Of a stretch of 64,000 nucleotides of DNA, positions 27,811 through 36,103 are shown in pieces; position 1 is the stretch's first letter; each line of letters opens with the position of its first letter. The position numbers and the translations under genes were made by a program. Below the pieces are notes generated by a model, which had not been told where the DNA came from, did not search any database, and saw only the letters and a list, made by a program, of their open reading frames with translations. The stretch is from JAFAXD01 sp963816775 (lineage in GTDB: Bacteria; Pseudomonadota; Alphaproteobacteria; Rhizobiales; Xanthobacteraceae): assembly GCA_963816775.1 (NCBI GenBank), contig CAWFLX010000007.1:62001-126000 (forward strand). Direction: 5' to 3'.

Positions 27811-29057
27811 TAATCGATGACCGCCTGATAGACGAGCGCATTGATCAGCCGGCGATAGTACCAGCGGATCGCCCCCGGCGCATGCGACATGAAAACGACC
27901 GCGAGGTCTTCCTGCGGATCGGCCCACCAATTGGTTCCACTCATCCCGGGCCAATTGAACTCGCCGACCGAGCCCAGCAGCGGTGAAATTCCAGGCGTCG
28001 TGCGGACCGCGAGCCCCAAGCCAAATCCATAGCCGGCGCGGGTTGGATCGGTCTGCGCAATCTGGTTTTTCACGCCCGGTTCGAGTTGGTTAGACAGCAT
28101 GTATTCGACGGTCTTGCGTCCCAAGATGCGCGTTCCGGCGTATTCGCCCTTGCACAGCAACATGAGAGCGAAACGCATGTAATTGTCGGCGGTCGACACC
28201 GCACCGCCCCCGCCGCAATCGAACTGCGCCGGCTTGGTGAGGTCTGGCAAGGATTGCGCCTCCCCGGTCAGCGGGTCGTGCGGTAGCGCCCTCGCGTAGC
28301 GGGCGACCTTGTTTGGCGGGACGTGGAAGGCGGTGTCGAGCATACCCAGAGGACCAAATAGGCGTGCATCGAGGAATTGACCAAGCGTCTGTCCCGTCAC
28401 CTTCTCGATCACAAGCCCAAGGACGTCGAGGCCGAACCCGTACTCCCAGACCGTACCCGGGTGATGCAGCAACGGCGCGGATCCCAGGCGGTCGAGAAAC
28501 TCCGATCCACTCATCGCAGCGGCCGCAGCGCTGCTGCCGTGCGGATATCGCCGGTGCACGACCGTGCTCCCGCGACTGCCGTAAGGCATTCCGCAAGTGT
28601 GGCGCATCAGATCGAGCAGCACGATGCCGCGCGTCGGATGTTCAACCCTGACCACGGCACCACTTTCGTCAACGATCGCAACCCCGTTGGCGCCAATCTT
28701 CGGGAAATATTTCCAAAGCGGCTCGTCGAGTTGCAGCCTGCCTTCCTCGACCAGCATCAGCGCCGCGACTGCGGTCATCGGCTTGGTCATTGAGGCGATG
28801 TTGAAGATGCAGTCGGTGGTCATTGGGACCCCAGCCGCCTTGTCGCGGTAGCCGTAGGCATCGAGCGCGACCAGCTTGCCTCGGCGAACGATCGCGACAA
28901 CGGCGCCCGGGAGCTGACCACGCGCGACGTCCCCGTAGAGCAAGGCGGCAAGGCGTGCCAGCCGGGTCGGACAGAGCCCGACATCTTCGGGGGCGGCGCG
29001 CGGGAGCGCCCGGCTGGACGGAGCGCCCGCAAGCGCGATCGGCTCCACCGCGTTCAT
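27810..29057 (-). CDS. Serine hydrolase (class C beta-lactamase family)
   Basis: This 415-residue protein has the beta-lactamase/transpeptidase fold. The nucleophile motif SMTK is at residues 89-92 (FNIASMTKPMTAVAALM), and the second motif lies in WEYGFGLDVLGLVIEKVTG. It has no clear signal peptide, so it is probably cytoplasmic and an esterase rather than an antibiotic-degrading enzyme. Features such as GGSVGEFNWPGMSGTNWW-like text near the end (here GSVGEFNWPGMSGTNWWAD) are common in the EstB-like esterase group. It faces away from the MFS gene across a 216-base spacer that holds no further ORF I can support. Confidence 0.9.
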   Translation of the reverse strand: MNAVEPIALAGAPSSRALPRAAPEDVGLCPTRLARLAALLYGDVARGQLPGAVVAIVRRGKLVALDAYGYRDKAAGVPMTTDCIFNIASMTKPMTAVAALMLVEEGRLQLDEPLWKYFPKIGANGVAIVDESGAVVRVEHPTRGIVLLDLMRHTCGMPYGSRGSTVVHRRYPHGSSAAAAAMSGSEFLDRLGSAPLLHHPGTVWEYGFGLDVLGLVIEKVTGQTLGQFLDARLFGPLGMLDTAFHVPPNKVARYARALPHDPLTGEAQSLPDLTKPAQFDCGGGGAVSTADNYMRFALMLLCKGEYAGTRILGRKTVEYMLSNQLEPGVKNQIAQTDPTRAGYGFGLGLAVRTTPGISPLLGSVGEFNWPGMSGTNWWADPQEDLAVVFMSHAPGAIRWYYRRLINALVYQAVID

Positions 29058-29273
29058 ATCGGCCGACCAATTATGACCAAGGGCGAATAGGACGACATCG
29101 CGTTATCGAACATAAGCCATCGTATGCGGACGACAGCTGCCGTTCAACCTGGCCTCAGCGCAAAGGACTGCGCTTATCCCCGGTGGGCAAGTCAAACCGT
29201 GTGATTTCTCAGCCTTTTGTGGCAACATCGATCGCGCCGATCAAGACCAGGACGATTGCGGGGGAAATAGATC

Positions 29274-30576
29274 ATGACGTCGAGTGAACATTCGCAGCAA
29301 AGCTCGAAAATCGCGACAGTGTTTCGCGTGACGAGCGGTAATTTTCTCGAGATGTTCGACTTTTTCCTGTTCGGCTTCTACGCGTCGCACATCTCGGCCG
29401 CCTTTTTTCCGACCGGCAATGAAATCTCATCACTGTTGCTAACGTTCGCAACGTTCGGCGCCGGATTTCTGATGCGACCCTTGGGCGCCATCGTGCTCGG
29501 CGCCTACGTGGATCGTGTCGGCCGCCGGCGGGGCCTGATTGTCACGTTGTCGATCATGGCATGGCATGGGGACGATCCTGATCGCGTTCGTGCCGGCCTA
29601 TGCCACGATCGGTGTCGCGGCTCCGTTTCTGGTGTTGATAGGACGCCTGCTGCAGGGCTTCTCGGCTGGCGTCGAGCTTGGCGGCGTGTCTGTCTACCTG
29701 TCCGAGATGGCAACCCCGGGGCACAAGGGCTTTTACGTGTCCTGGCAATCCGCCAGCCAACAAGTCGCGATCGTTGTCGCCGCGTTGCTGGGCTATGGGC
29801 TCAACAAGTGGCTTGCTCCGGATCAAATCAGCGCGTGGGGCTGGCGCATTCCATTCTTTATCGGCTGCCTGATCGTGCCGTTCATTTTCGTCATTCGCCG
29901 GTCACTGCAAGAAACTGAAGCCTTCCTAGCGCGCAAGCATCGGCCGAGCGTTCCGGAAATTTTCCGCTCGATCGTGGAGAACTGGCAGATTGTGGTCTGC
30001 GGCGTGTTGTTGGTCACGATGACGACCGTTTCGTTTTACCTTATCACCGTCTACACCCCGACCTACGGCAAGAGCGTGCTCAAGCTTGCCGAGATCGACG
30101 GCCTGCTGGTCACCCTCTGTGTCGGTGTTTCGAATTTCCTCTGGTTGCCGGTGATGGGCGCCGTGTCGGACCGCATTGGCCGGCGGCCGGTGCTCATGAC
30201 GTTTACGGTGCTGACCCTTTTCACCGCCTACCCGGCCCTGTCGTGGCTCGTCGCCGACCCATCCTTCGAGAAAATGTTGCTGGTCGAGCTGTGGCTGTCG
30301 TTTCTCTATGCGAGCTACAACGGCGCCATGGTGGTCGCGCTCACCGAGATCGTCCCCGCCAGCGTCCGCACGGCCGGGTTCTCGCTGGCTTACAGTCTGG
30401 CAACGGCGCTCGGAGGCTTTACGCCCTACATTTCAACACAGTTGATCCAATTGACGGGTGACAAGGCTGCCCCGGGGTTGTGGATGATGTTTGCGGCAGC
30501 GTGCGGCTTGCTCGCGACCTTCCTGGTCTACCGGCGCGGAGAGGCCGACCGCGTTTTGGTCGCGGCTGCGGCCTGA
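29274..30576 (+). pseudogene. MFS transporter (citrate/alpha-ketoglutarate:H+ symporter type), frameshifted
   Basis: The first 97 or so codons give the start of a metabolite:H+ symporter (FLEMFDFFLFGFYASHISAAFFP, LMRPLGAIVLGAYVDRVGRRRGL). The remainder continues in another frame from about 29566 (MGTILIAFVPAYATIG, GRLLQGFSAGVELGGVSVYL) to 30576. The break lies in the near-tandem ATGGCATGGCATGGGG at 29556-29571, where an extra TGGC (or one extra base) spoils the frame. Repaired, it would be about 432 residues with 12 helices, normal for the family. The spared downstream sequence suggests a recent slip or an assembly error. Function if intact: proton-coupled uptake of a di- or tricarboxylate. 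Confidence 0.82.
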
Positions 30577-30613
30577 TGAGGATCACGTGACGGGCGATAG
30601 ACGCTCACTGTGC

Positions 30614-30650
30614 AGCGGCAAACCTGCCTCCTCATGCGGCAGGTGCCGCT
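30614..30650. terminator. Long hairpin between convergent genes
   Basis: AGCGGCA (30614-30620) and CCTGCC (30623-30628) pair with GGCAGG and TGCCGCT (30638-30650), giving a 13-bp stem with a two-A bulge and a 9-base loop. It sits between the ends of the MFS gene and the convergent membrane-protein gene and could serve both. There is no T-run. Confidence 0.5.
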
Positions 30651-30673
30651 GAGGTCGCTGCGCCCGCGCGCGG

Positions 30674-32233
30674 TCAAGACTGGCCGCTGCGATCTCCCCG
30701 ATAACGAAAAACCAGATATTCGTCGTCGTGGCTCAGCCCCAGCATGCGACGAGCGAGCCCAATGTCCGTGATCACCGTCGGATCAAACTTGAATTCGCGT
30801 ACGAGCTCGTAGTTGCGTTCGAACCAGGCGATTTCGGCGGGGGTGAAGTGATAGCCGTCGTAGGTCTGGTAGTGCCGGAAGTCCTGGCGTTGGACCACGA
30901 ATGTCGGGTGTTTCTCGCGCAGGAATGGACCCCACCAGTCGTTCGGGTCACGCTCTTTGAAACGCAGGATTTCGGGCGAAGCGAGACCGACCTCATCGAA
31001 TGTCTTGATCCCGGCATAGAATGGGATATAGCCGGCGGGCTCCAAGAATAATGTGTCGCCCCGTCTGGCCAGGCCGGCGATGAAGCGGCCCACATCGGCC
31101 CGATAGCGATACTCGTGGGCGCCGACATTATACGAGACGACCAGACGCGCGAGATCGAGCACGACGAGGCCAAGCCCGAGCGCCGCTAGCACCCAGCGGC
31201 TGGCGGGGGGACCGACGGTCGCTGCCCAACGGATCAGCGCGAACGCCATCAAAACTTGGGCGAGCCACGCGCTCGGCCACACGTACCAGGAGAACAGCAC
31301 GCCGCCGAGCGCGTAGGCGGCGGGCACCAGCACGATCGCAGCGATCATGGCTCCGACACGCACCAACAAAAACCGCTCGCTGCGCACGAACCACAGCGCT
31401 ACCGCCATTCCGGCCGCAAACAACAGCGCAAACAACGGCGAGATCGGCATCAGCACAGTGGTCTCGACCGGGACCAGAAAGCTACCAGTCAGAAACATCT
31501 TGATAAGTCGCGCCAGGATCGCGCCAATCGACCGGTCAGGATGAAATGAGACCTCTTTGGCGGTCATTGTTCGGCTCAGAAGCTCGCCGCTCAGCGCGTA
31601 GTTCGACGCCAAAAGAACGACGTATCCTGCGGCCAGCGCCCCCAATCCGACGAGCGCGCGTCGCCAGTCGATCACAATCGCTGCCGCGATAATGATCAGC
31701 CCGAAGGCGATTGCATCAACGCGAATCAACGGTAGCAGGAACAACCCGATCCAGGTCCAGCGCCAGTCCTTGCCGAGCCCGTAGACGGCGAGCGCCACAG
31801 CTGCAACCAGGAGCGCGGTCTCCATCCCGGAATAGCTGATCAAGAGCCCGGTCGGCATCAGCGCCGCGGCGGCCCAGAGCCAGGCGCGCCAACGGCCCGG
31901 CGGCATCAACGCGGCGGCGAGCAGCCAGGCCGCCCCCACCACCATGATGGTCGAGGCAATAAGGATTGCGCCGATCGCCCAGCCGCCGAAGATCAGGCGC
32001 AACCCCGCCTCCAGGAAACCGAACAACAGGCTGGTCGCCCCCGGCGCGTGTTCGTCAACGTTGAACGAATAGACGCCGTGGTCGGCGAGATTGAATGCGG
32101 TCCGAAATGCGATGTAGGCGTCTTCCTGAATGTGATGGGTCAGGAAATACGGCACGCGCACCAGCACGAGGGCCAGGAACAGGCCCCAAAATGTCGTGCG
32201 AGACAGGCTCGGATCCGGACCGGACGCGTTCAT
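30674..32233 (-). CDS. Multi-spanning membrane protein, GT-C glycosyltransferase-like
   Basis: This 519-residue protein has roughly ten or more hydrophobic helices and then a soluble C-terminal domain (~390-519). After the first helix comes HHIQEDAYIAFRTAFNLADHG, an acidic extracytoplasmic loop in the position where polyprenyl-phosphate-dependent GT-C glycosyltransferases keep their catalytic aspartate; YSGMETALL and SLLFGFLEAGLRL also fit that class. The sugar and acceptor are unknown and the assignment to GT-C is by pattern only. It is divergent from the PadR gene and convergent with the MFS gene. Confidence 0.75.
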   Translation of the reverse strand: MNASGPDPSLSRTTFWGLFLALVLVRVPYFLTHHIQEDAYIAFRTAFNLADHGVYSFNVDEHAPGATSLLFGFLEAGLRLIFGGWAIGAILIASTIMVVGAAWLLAAALMPPGRWRAWLWAAAALMPTGLLISYSGMETALLVAAVALAVYGLGKDWRWTWIGLFLLPLIRVDAIAFGLIIIAAAIVIDWRRALVGLGALAAGYVVLLASNYALSGELLSRTMTAKEVSFHPDRSIGAILARLIKMFLTGSFLVPVETTVLMPISPLFALLFAAGMAVALWFVRSERFLLVRVGAMIAAIVLVPAAYALGGVLFSWYVWPSAWLAQVLMAFALIRWAATVGPPASRWVLAALGLGLVVLDLARLVVSYNVGAHEYRYRADVGRFIAGLARRGDTLFLEPAGYIPFYAGIKTFDEVGLASPEILRFKERDPNDWWGPFLREKHPTFVVQRQDFRHYQTYDGYHFTPAEIAWFERNYELVREFKFDPTVITDIGLARRMLGLSHDDEYLVFRYRGDRSGQS

Positions 32234-32368
32234 GCGACTCTCGGCGGGGCGCGGGCAGCCTTCCTGCCACGCGGTACAATGAGCCGCAAGGCGGCGTCGG
32301 ATGCAGCGGCAATTTCTTGCATAAAATCAAACCATTAGCGGCGCCGCGCGCCTAAGCCAAAAAGCCAC

Positions 32369-32396
32369 TTGACAGTTTAAAGATATATCGTAAGAT
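32369..32396 (+). promoter_or_regulatory. Candidate sigma-70 promoter of the PadR gene, leaderless layout
   Basis: TTGACA (32369-32374) and TAAGAT (32391-32396) lie 16 bases apart. The expected transcription start (~32403) coincides with the ATG at 32404, and no Shine-Dalgarno sequence precedes that ATG. A perfect GATATATC palindrome at 32382-32389 lies between the boxes and could be an operator for autoregulation, though this is inference. Confidence 0.55.
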
Positions 32397-32403
32397 CACT
32401 CTT

Positions 32404-33054
32404 ATGAAACATCATTCAAGATTTGCCCAATCCGGCGACGAGCGATTTGTCTTCTGGATGGGCCGCCACCGCGGCGGACGCGGATTCAAGGGCTTCCGAG
32501 CGGGCTGGTCAGGCACCGGCGGCTTGGGACACGGTCACTTTCGCACCGGGCGCAAGCTCGGATCTGATGATCTCCAGCTCGTCATCCTCGCGCTGCTCGC
32601 TGACAAGCCAAGCCACGGCTATGAGCTGATCAAGATGCTTGAGGAGCGCTCCAGCGGATTCTATGCGCCGAGCCCGGGCATGGTGTATCCGGCCCTCACC
32701 TATCTGGAAGAAATCGGTTATGCGACGGTCGCAGCCGAAGGCGTAAAGAAGCTCTATCAGGTCACCGACGAAGGTCGTGCTTACCTCGCGCAAAACCGCG
32801 CGACCGTCGACGCCATCCTGGCTGAGCTCGAGCGCATCGGACAGAAGATGAGCGACGTACGCCGGGTGTTTGCCGGTGAAGATCCCTCGAGCGACGACTT
32901 CAGCGAGGGCTCGCGCCGTCCCGACGAGCTGCGCGTGGCGCGACGCGAGCTACGACGTGCGCTCGACGACAAGGCCAACGGCTCGCCCGAAGACGCCAAC
33001 CGGATCGCTGCGATTCTGCGGCGCGCAACCGCTGAAATCCTGGGCGGAAAGTAA
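32404..33054 (+). CDS. PadR family transcriptional regulator
   Basis: This 216-residue regulator has an N-terminal Arg/Gly/His-rich segment (~1-55), then the PadR winged helix (~58-140: LGSDDLQLVILALLADKPSHGYELIKMLEE, GFYAPSPGMVYPALTYLEEIGYATV, YQVTDEGRAYL), and a C-terminal helical dimerisation part. This layout is common in alphaproteobacterial PadR proteins that control efflux or stress genes. No obvious target lies next to it; the divergent membrane-protein gene is a candidate. It appears to be transcribed from a promoter that leaves no leader. Confidence 0.93.
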   Translation: MKHHSRFAQSGDERFVFWMGRHRGGRGFKGFRAGWSGTGGLGHGHFRTGRKLGSDDLQLVILALLADKPSHGYELIKMLEERSSGFYAPSPGMVYPALTYLEEIGYATVAAEGVKKLYQVTDEGRAYLAQNRATVDAILAELERIGQKMSDVRRVFAGEDPSSDDFSEGSRRPDELRVARRELRRALDDKANGSPEDANRIAAILRRATAEILGGK

Positions 33055-33077
33055 CGTCGGCGCCACTTTCGTTTCAT

Positions 33078-33102
33078 GACGCTGCCCAACAAGGGCAGCG
33101 TC
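33078..33102. terminator. Perfect 10-bp hairpin between convergent genes
   Basis: GACGCTGCCC-AACAA-GGGCAGCGTC forms a perfect stem-loop between the end of the PadR gene (33054) and the end of the convergent acyl-CoA ligase gene. It lacks a T-tract on either strand but is well placed as a bidirectional stop. Confidence 0.5.
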
Positions 33103-33130
33103 GAGGCGCCCATGAAGCTCTGATCGCCCT

Positions 33131-34696
33131 TCACGCTCGTTCTAAGACACCTGCCGCTCGTGCCCTTGCCAGTACTGGGCGCGCAGCGCTTTCTTGTCGA
33201 TCTTGCCGTTGAACAGCCGCGGCAGAGCATCCTCTGAAATCGACACTGCGCGGTTTCTTGTAGCTCGCGATGCGCGCGCGGCAGTACTCGATCAAGTCGT
33301 CCGCACTCACACCGGCGCCGTCGTGCAAAACGACGCATGCCTTGACCGCCTCGCCCCATTGCGGATCGGGCACTGCGATGACCGCGACCTCGGCGACGGC
33401 CGGATGGTGGCGCAGCGCTTCCTCGACTTCCCAGGAATAGATATTCTCGCCGCCGGAAATGATCATGTCCTTCATCCGGTCGACGATGAACAGGAAACCG
33501 TCGTCGTCGACATAGCCGAGGTCCTGCGTGTGCATGAAACCGCCCCGCAGTGCTTCCGCGCTGGCGGCTGGATTGTTCCAATAGCCCTTCATTAGGGCGG
33601 GCGTCCGGATCAGCACTTCGCCGATCTCGCCCACCTTTGCCTCAGTGCCGTCCGGCCGCTCGATGCGAAGTTCCGTTCCTACATAGGGCTGGCCCGCGGA
33701 CGACAACCGCCGGCGTTCGGCCTCGCTGCCGTCGATCTTGTGCTGGTGGGCCTTGAGCACGGTACCGCCGAGACATTCGGTCATGCCGTAGACCTGGACA
33801 AAGATCGGGCCAAACGCCGCAATCGCACGCCGCAGCAGCGGCACCGGCATCGGCGCGGATGCGTAGTGCACGCAATTAAGCGAGCTCACGTCGAAGCGCG
33901 CGCGCTCTGGAACGTCGAGAAGGCGCTGGACCATGACCGGAGCGATATGCATTGCCGTGATGCGCTCCTGTTGCACGGTCTCGAGCACCGCCGTCGGATC
34001 GAAGGCTCGGTGCAGCACAATGGTGCCGCCCAGGAACATAAAGCCCATGGATTCGATGCGCGCGCCGACGTGGAACAACGGCATCACGATCAGAGCCCTG
34101 ATCGGCTCGGCCGCGCCGCTTTCGAGCGCGAAAGTGCGCGCCGCTTCCCACATCGCCTGGTGTTCGAACATCACCCCCTTGGGCCGACCGGTCGTGCCGC
34201 TGGTGTAGATCAGATACGCGATGTCCTTAGGCCCAGCGCGCGTTTCGGGCTCGGCGTCGGAGACGGCGGCGAGCAGCGCCTCATAATCCTCTGCGCCGGC
34301 GACCGAGCCGCCGATGCACGCGAACAACCGGATGTCTGGAAATTTGGCACGCAGGGCTTCTGCCGCGTCTGCAAAGTCCGGCTCGAAGAACAACGCGGAG
34401 GGTTGCGCATCGGTACAGACAGCGAGAATTTCCGACACGCTCAAGCGATGGTTGATGTTGACCGTGATGAAGCCGGCCACCTCGCCGGCGCCGAATAGTT
34501 CCAACACTTCGCTCGAGTTGCGCGCCAGGATCGCGACGCGCTGCTGTGGACCAATGCCGCGAGCAAACAGCGCATTGGCGGCGCGATAAACCCGGCGCGC
34601 AAACGCACGATGGCTGTAGCGCCGGCCTTCGAATATCAAACCCGGCTGATCGCCGTAGAGCGCCGCGTTGCGTCGGATGATGTCGCCGACGATCAT
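33131..34696 (-). CDS. Acyl-CoA synthetase (AMP-dependent ligase), frameshifted C-terminal tail
   Basis: The 521-residue reading frame has the ANL-superfamily motifs: YLIYTSGTTGRPKG (residues 161-174), YGMTECLGG, and VGEIGEVLIRTPALMKGYW followed by the hinge aspartate/lysine region (YVDDDGFLFIVDRMKDMII). It should activate a fatty or aromatic acid with ATP and CoA. The final 35 residues are out of frame: after RSVDF near 33235, the neighbouring frame reads EDALPRLFNGKIDKKAL... and stops at 33142. That lost segment holds the conserved A10 lysine needed for the adenylation step, so the product as written is probably impaired. One extra base near 33235 explains it. Confidence 0.88.
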   Translation of the reverse strand: MIVGDIIRRNAALYGDQPGLIFEGRRYSHRAFARRVYRAANALFARGIGPQQRVAILARNSSEVLELFGAGEVAGFITVNINHRLSVSEILAVCTDAQPSALFFEPDFADAAEALRAKFPDIRLFACIGGSVAGAEDYEALLAAVSDAEPETRAGPKDIAYLIYTSGTTGRPKGVMFEHQAMWEAARTFALESGAAEPIRALIVMPLFHVGARIESMGFMFLGGTIVLHRAFDPTAVLETVQQERITAMHIAPVMVQRLLDVPERARFDVSSLNCVHYASAPMPVPLLRRAIAAFGPIFVQVYGMTECLGGTVLKAHQHKIDGSEAERRRLSSAGQPYVGTELRIERPDGTEAKVGEIGEVLIRTPALMKGYWNNPAASAEALRGGFMHTQDLGYVDDDGFLFIVDRMKDMIISGGENIYSWEVEEALRHHPAVAEVAVIAVPDPQWGEAVKACVVLHDGAGVSADDLIEYCRARIASYKKPRSVDFRGCSAAAVQRQDRQESAARPVLARARAAGVLERA

Positions 34697-34743
34697 GAAC
34701 GATGCGCTCCGTCGGCTTGGCTATGGCGGATCTTTCGTTCCGG

Positions 34744-35541
34744 CTACTGCTCGTCGCCGGACGTGCCCGGCTTGACTAGCGGCTTGGCGCGTTTGTCCAC
34801 GAACTGCTTGATCCGCTCGTAGCCCTCCGTGCTCGCGACCGCGTTACCGATGAGACCTTCGATGAAGAGGCCATCGTCGTGCGACATGTCGTTGACGCGC
34901 GGCAGGCAGGAGCACACCGCCCAGTTGGTGAGCGGGGCGTTTTGAGCGATGCGCGCCGCCAGTGACTTCGCGCGATCGAGCGATTCGCCGGCCGGCACCA
35001 CGTACTGACAGAGGTTGGCGCGCTCGCCTTCCTCGGCGGTGAGCACGCGCCCGGTGAGCATCAGGTCCGCCATGCGCGCATAGCCCATGAGGCGCTGAAT
35101 TCGTACCGATCCCCCGCCCCCGACGAAAATGCCACGCTGGCCCTCGGGCAAAGCAAAGAAGGTCGTCTCGTCCGCGACCCGCACCTGGGCCGCCGAGGCG
35201 AGTTCGAGCCCACCGCCGATGCAGGCTCCTTTGAGCGCCGCGACGATTGGGATTTGACCGCGGGCCACCAGGTCGAGGCTGCGATTCCACCGCCCGCGCT
35301 TGCGACGCGGGGCCCCGGGCTTCATCCAAGTGGCGGCTTCCGCCAGATCGAGCCCGGCCGAGAAGTTTTCCCCATGGCCGAAAATCACGCCGGCTTTGGC
35401 CTCCTCGTTGGCCTTGAATACGGCCTCGCGGAGTTGCGCCATGACAGCATCGTTGATGGCATTGCGCTTGTCGGCACGGTCCAAACCAATCAGCGCGACA
35501 TCGCCCTCGAGTTTGTAGGTGATCAACTTCTTCTCGGCCAT
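34744..35541 (-). CDS. Enoyl-CoA hydratase/isomerase (crotonase) family protein
   Basis: This 265-residue protein has the crotonase fold. The oxyanion-hole segments are VIFGHGENFSAGLDLAEA and LKGACIGGGLELASAAQVRVADE, and FFALPEGQRGIFVGGGGSVRIQRLMG follows. The usual catalytic glutamate of hydratases falls in the last segment and is not conserved in the standard form, so isomerase or hydrolase activity is equally possible. The gene lies 47 bases upstream of the acyl-CoA ligase, fitting a two-gene operon in which an acid is activated and then processed. Confidence 0.92.
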   Translation of the reverse strand: MAEKKLITYKLEGDVALIGLDRADKRNAINDAVMAQLREAVFKANEEAKAGVIFGHGENFSAGLDLAEAATWMKPGAPRRKRGRWNRSLDLVARGQIPIVAALKGACIGGGLELASAAQVRVADETTFFALPEGQRGIFVGGGGSVRIQRLMGYARMADLMLTGRVLTAEEGERANLCQYVVPAGESLDRAKSLAARIAQNAPLTNWAVCSCLPRVNDMSHDDGLFIEGLIGNAVASTEGYERIKQFVDKRAKPLVKPGTSGDEQ

Positions 35542-35798
35542 TCCAACCTATCTCCGCGAGCGATCCAACCCGTTTTGCCGCGTGTCCGATTGCCCGAATC
35601 GAACACTACAACTTTCTCGTGATGACCAAGGCTGTACTCTGCCATCGCGCGGTATCTACGTCCCCGATCATGACCGTCTGGTCAAGTCCGGGAAGTGCCC
35701 TTGGTTAGCGACCAAAGCCGCTGCTTCCAGGTTCGAAAGCGTTAAAATGCCGCCACGCGCATCGAGGTTTGCTAAAGTGCGGCTTCGCGACACCGCCC

Positions 35799-36098
35799 AT
35801 GCCAAAAACGCTCTTTGACAAAATCTGGGATGCCCACCTCGTGGCGCGCCGGGCGGATGGGCGCGCGCTCAAGGACCCGCAGATGATCGACCAGATCCAG
35901 TGGGGATCGATGGACGTCAACGGGCGCGTCTACGAGGAGAGCCTGTCGGACATCCAGGATTTCTACGTGCGCAACAAGCTGATCGCGCGCAAGTATACGC
36001 GCGAGGAGCTAGGCCCGCCGGACTGGGCAACCGCGCTCGCCGCCAAGCTCGGGCCCTTCACCCTGGCGCACGACGACGGCCGGCCTGGCTGCCGATAG
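35799..36098 (+). CDS. Small unidentified protein with a LeuC-like first 14 residues
   Basis: This 99-residue ORF begins MPKTLFDKIWDAHLV, which closely resembles the N-terminus of 3-isopropylmalate dehydratase large subunit (LeuC). It then departs completely: DPQMIDQIQWGSMDVNGRVYEESLSDIQDFYVRNKLIARKY resembles the last helices of NMT1-type solute-binding proteins, and the tail LGPFTLAHDDGRPGCR is unfamiliar. No good ribosome site precedes the ATG; a TTG at 35769 follows GAGG. It may be a relic or chimera, or a short real protein. It ends 5 bases from the convergent selenoprotein candidate. Confidence 0.45.
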   Translation: MPKTLFDKIWDAHLVARRADGRALKDPQMIDQIQWGSMDVNGRVYEESLSDIQDFYVRNKLIARKYTREELGPPDWATALAAKLGPFTLAHDDGRPGCR

Positions 36099-36103
36099 GC
36101 GCG

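Noticed and set aside
27810..29057. Antibiotic-resistance beta-lactamase
   Set aside because: There is no signal peptide and the residues beyond SxxK fit esterase-like relatives; resistance is not supported.
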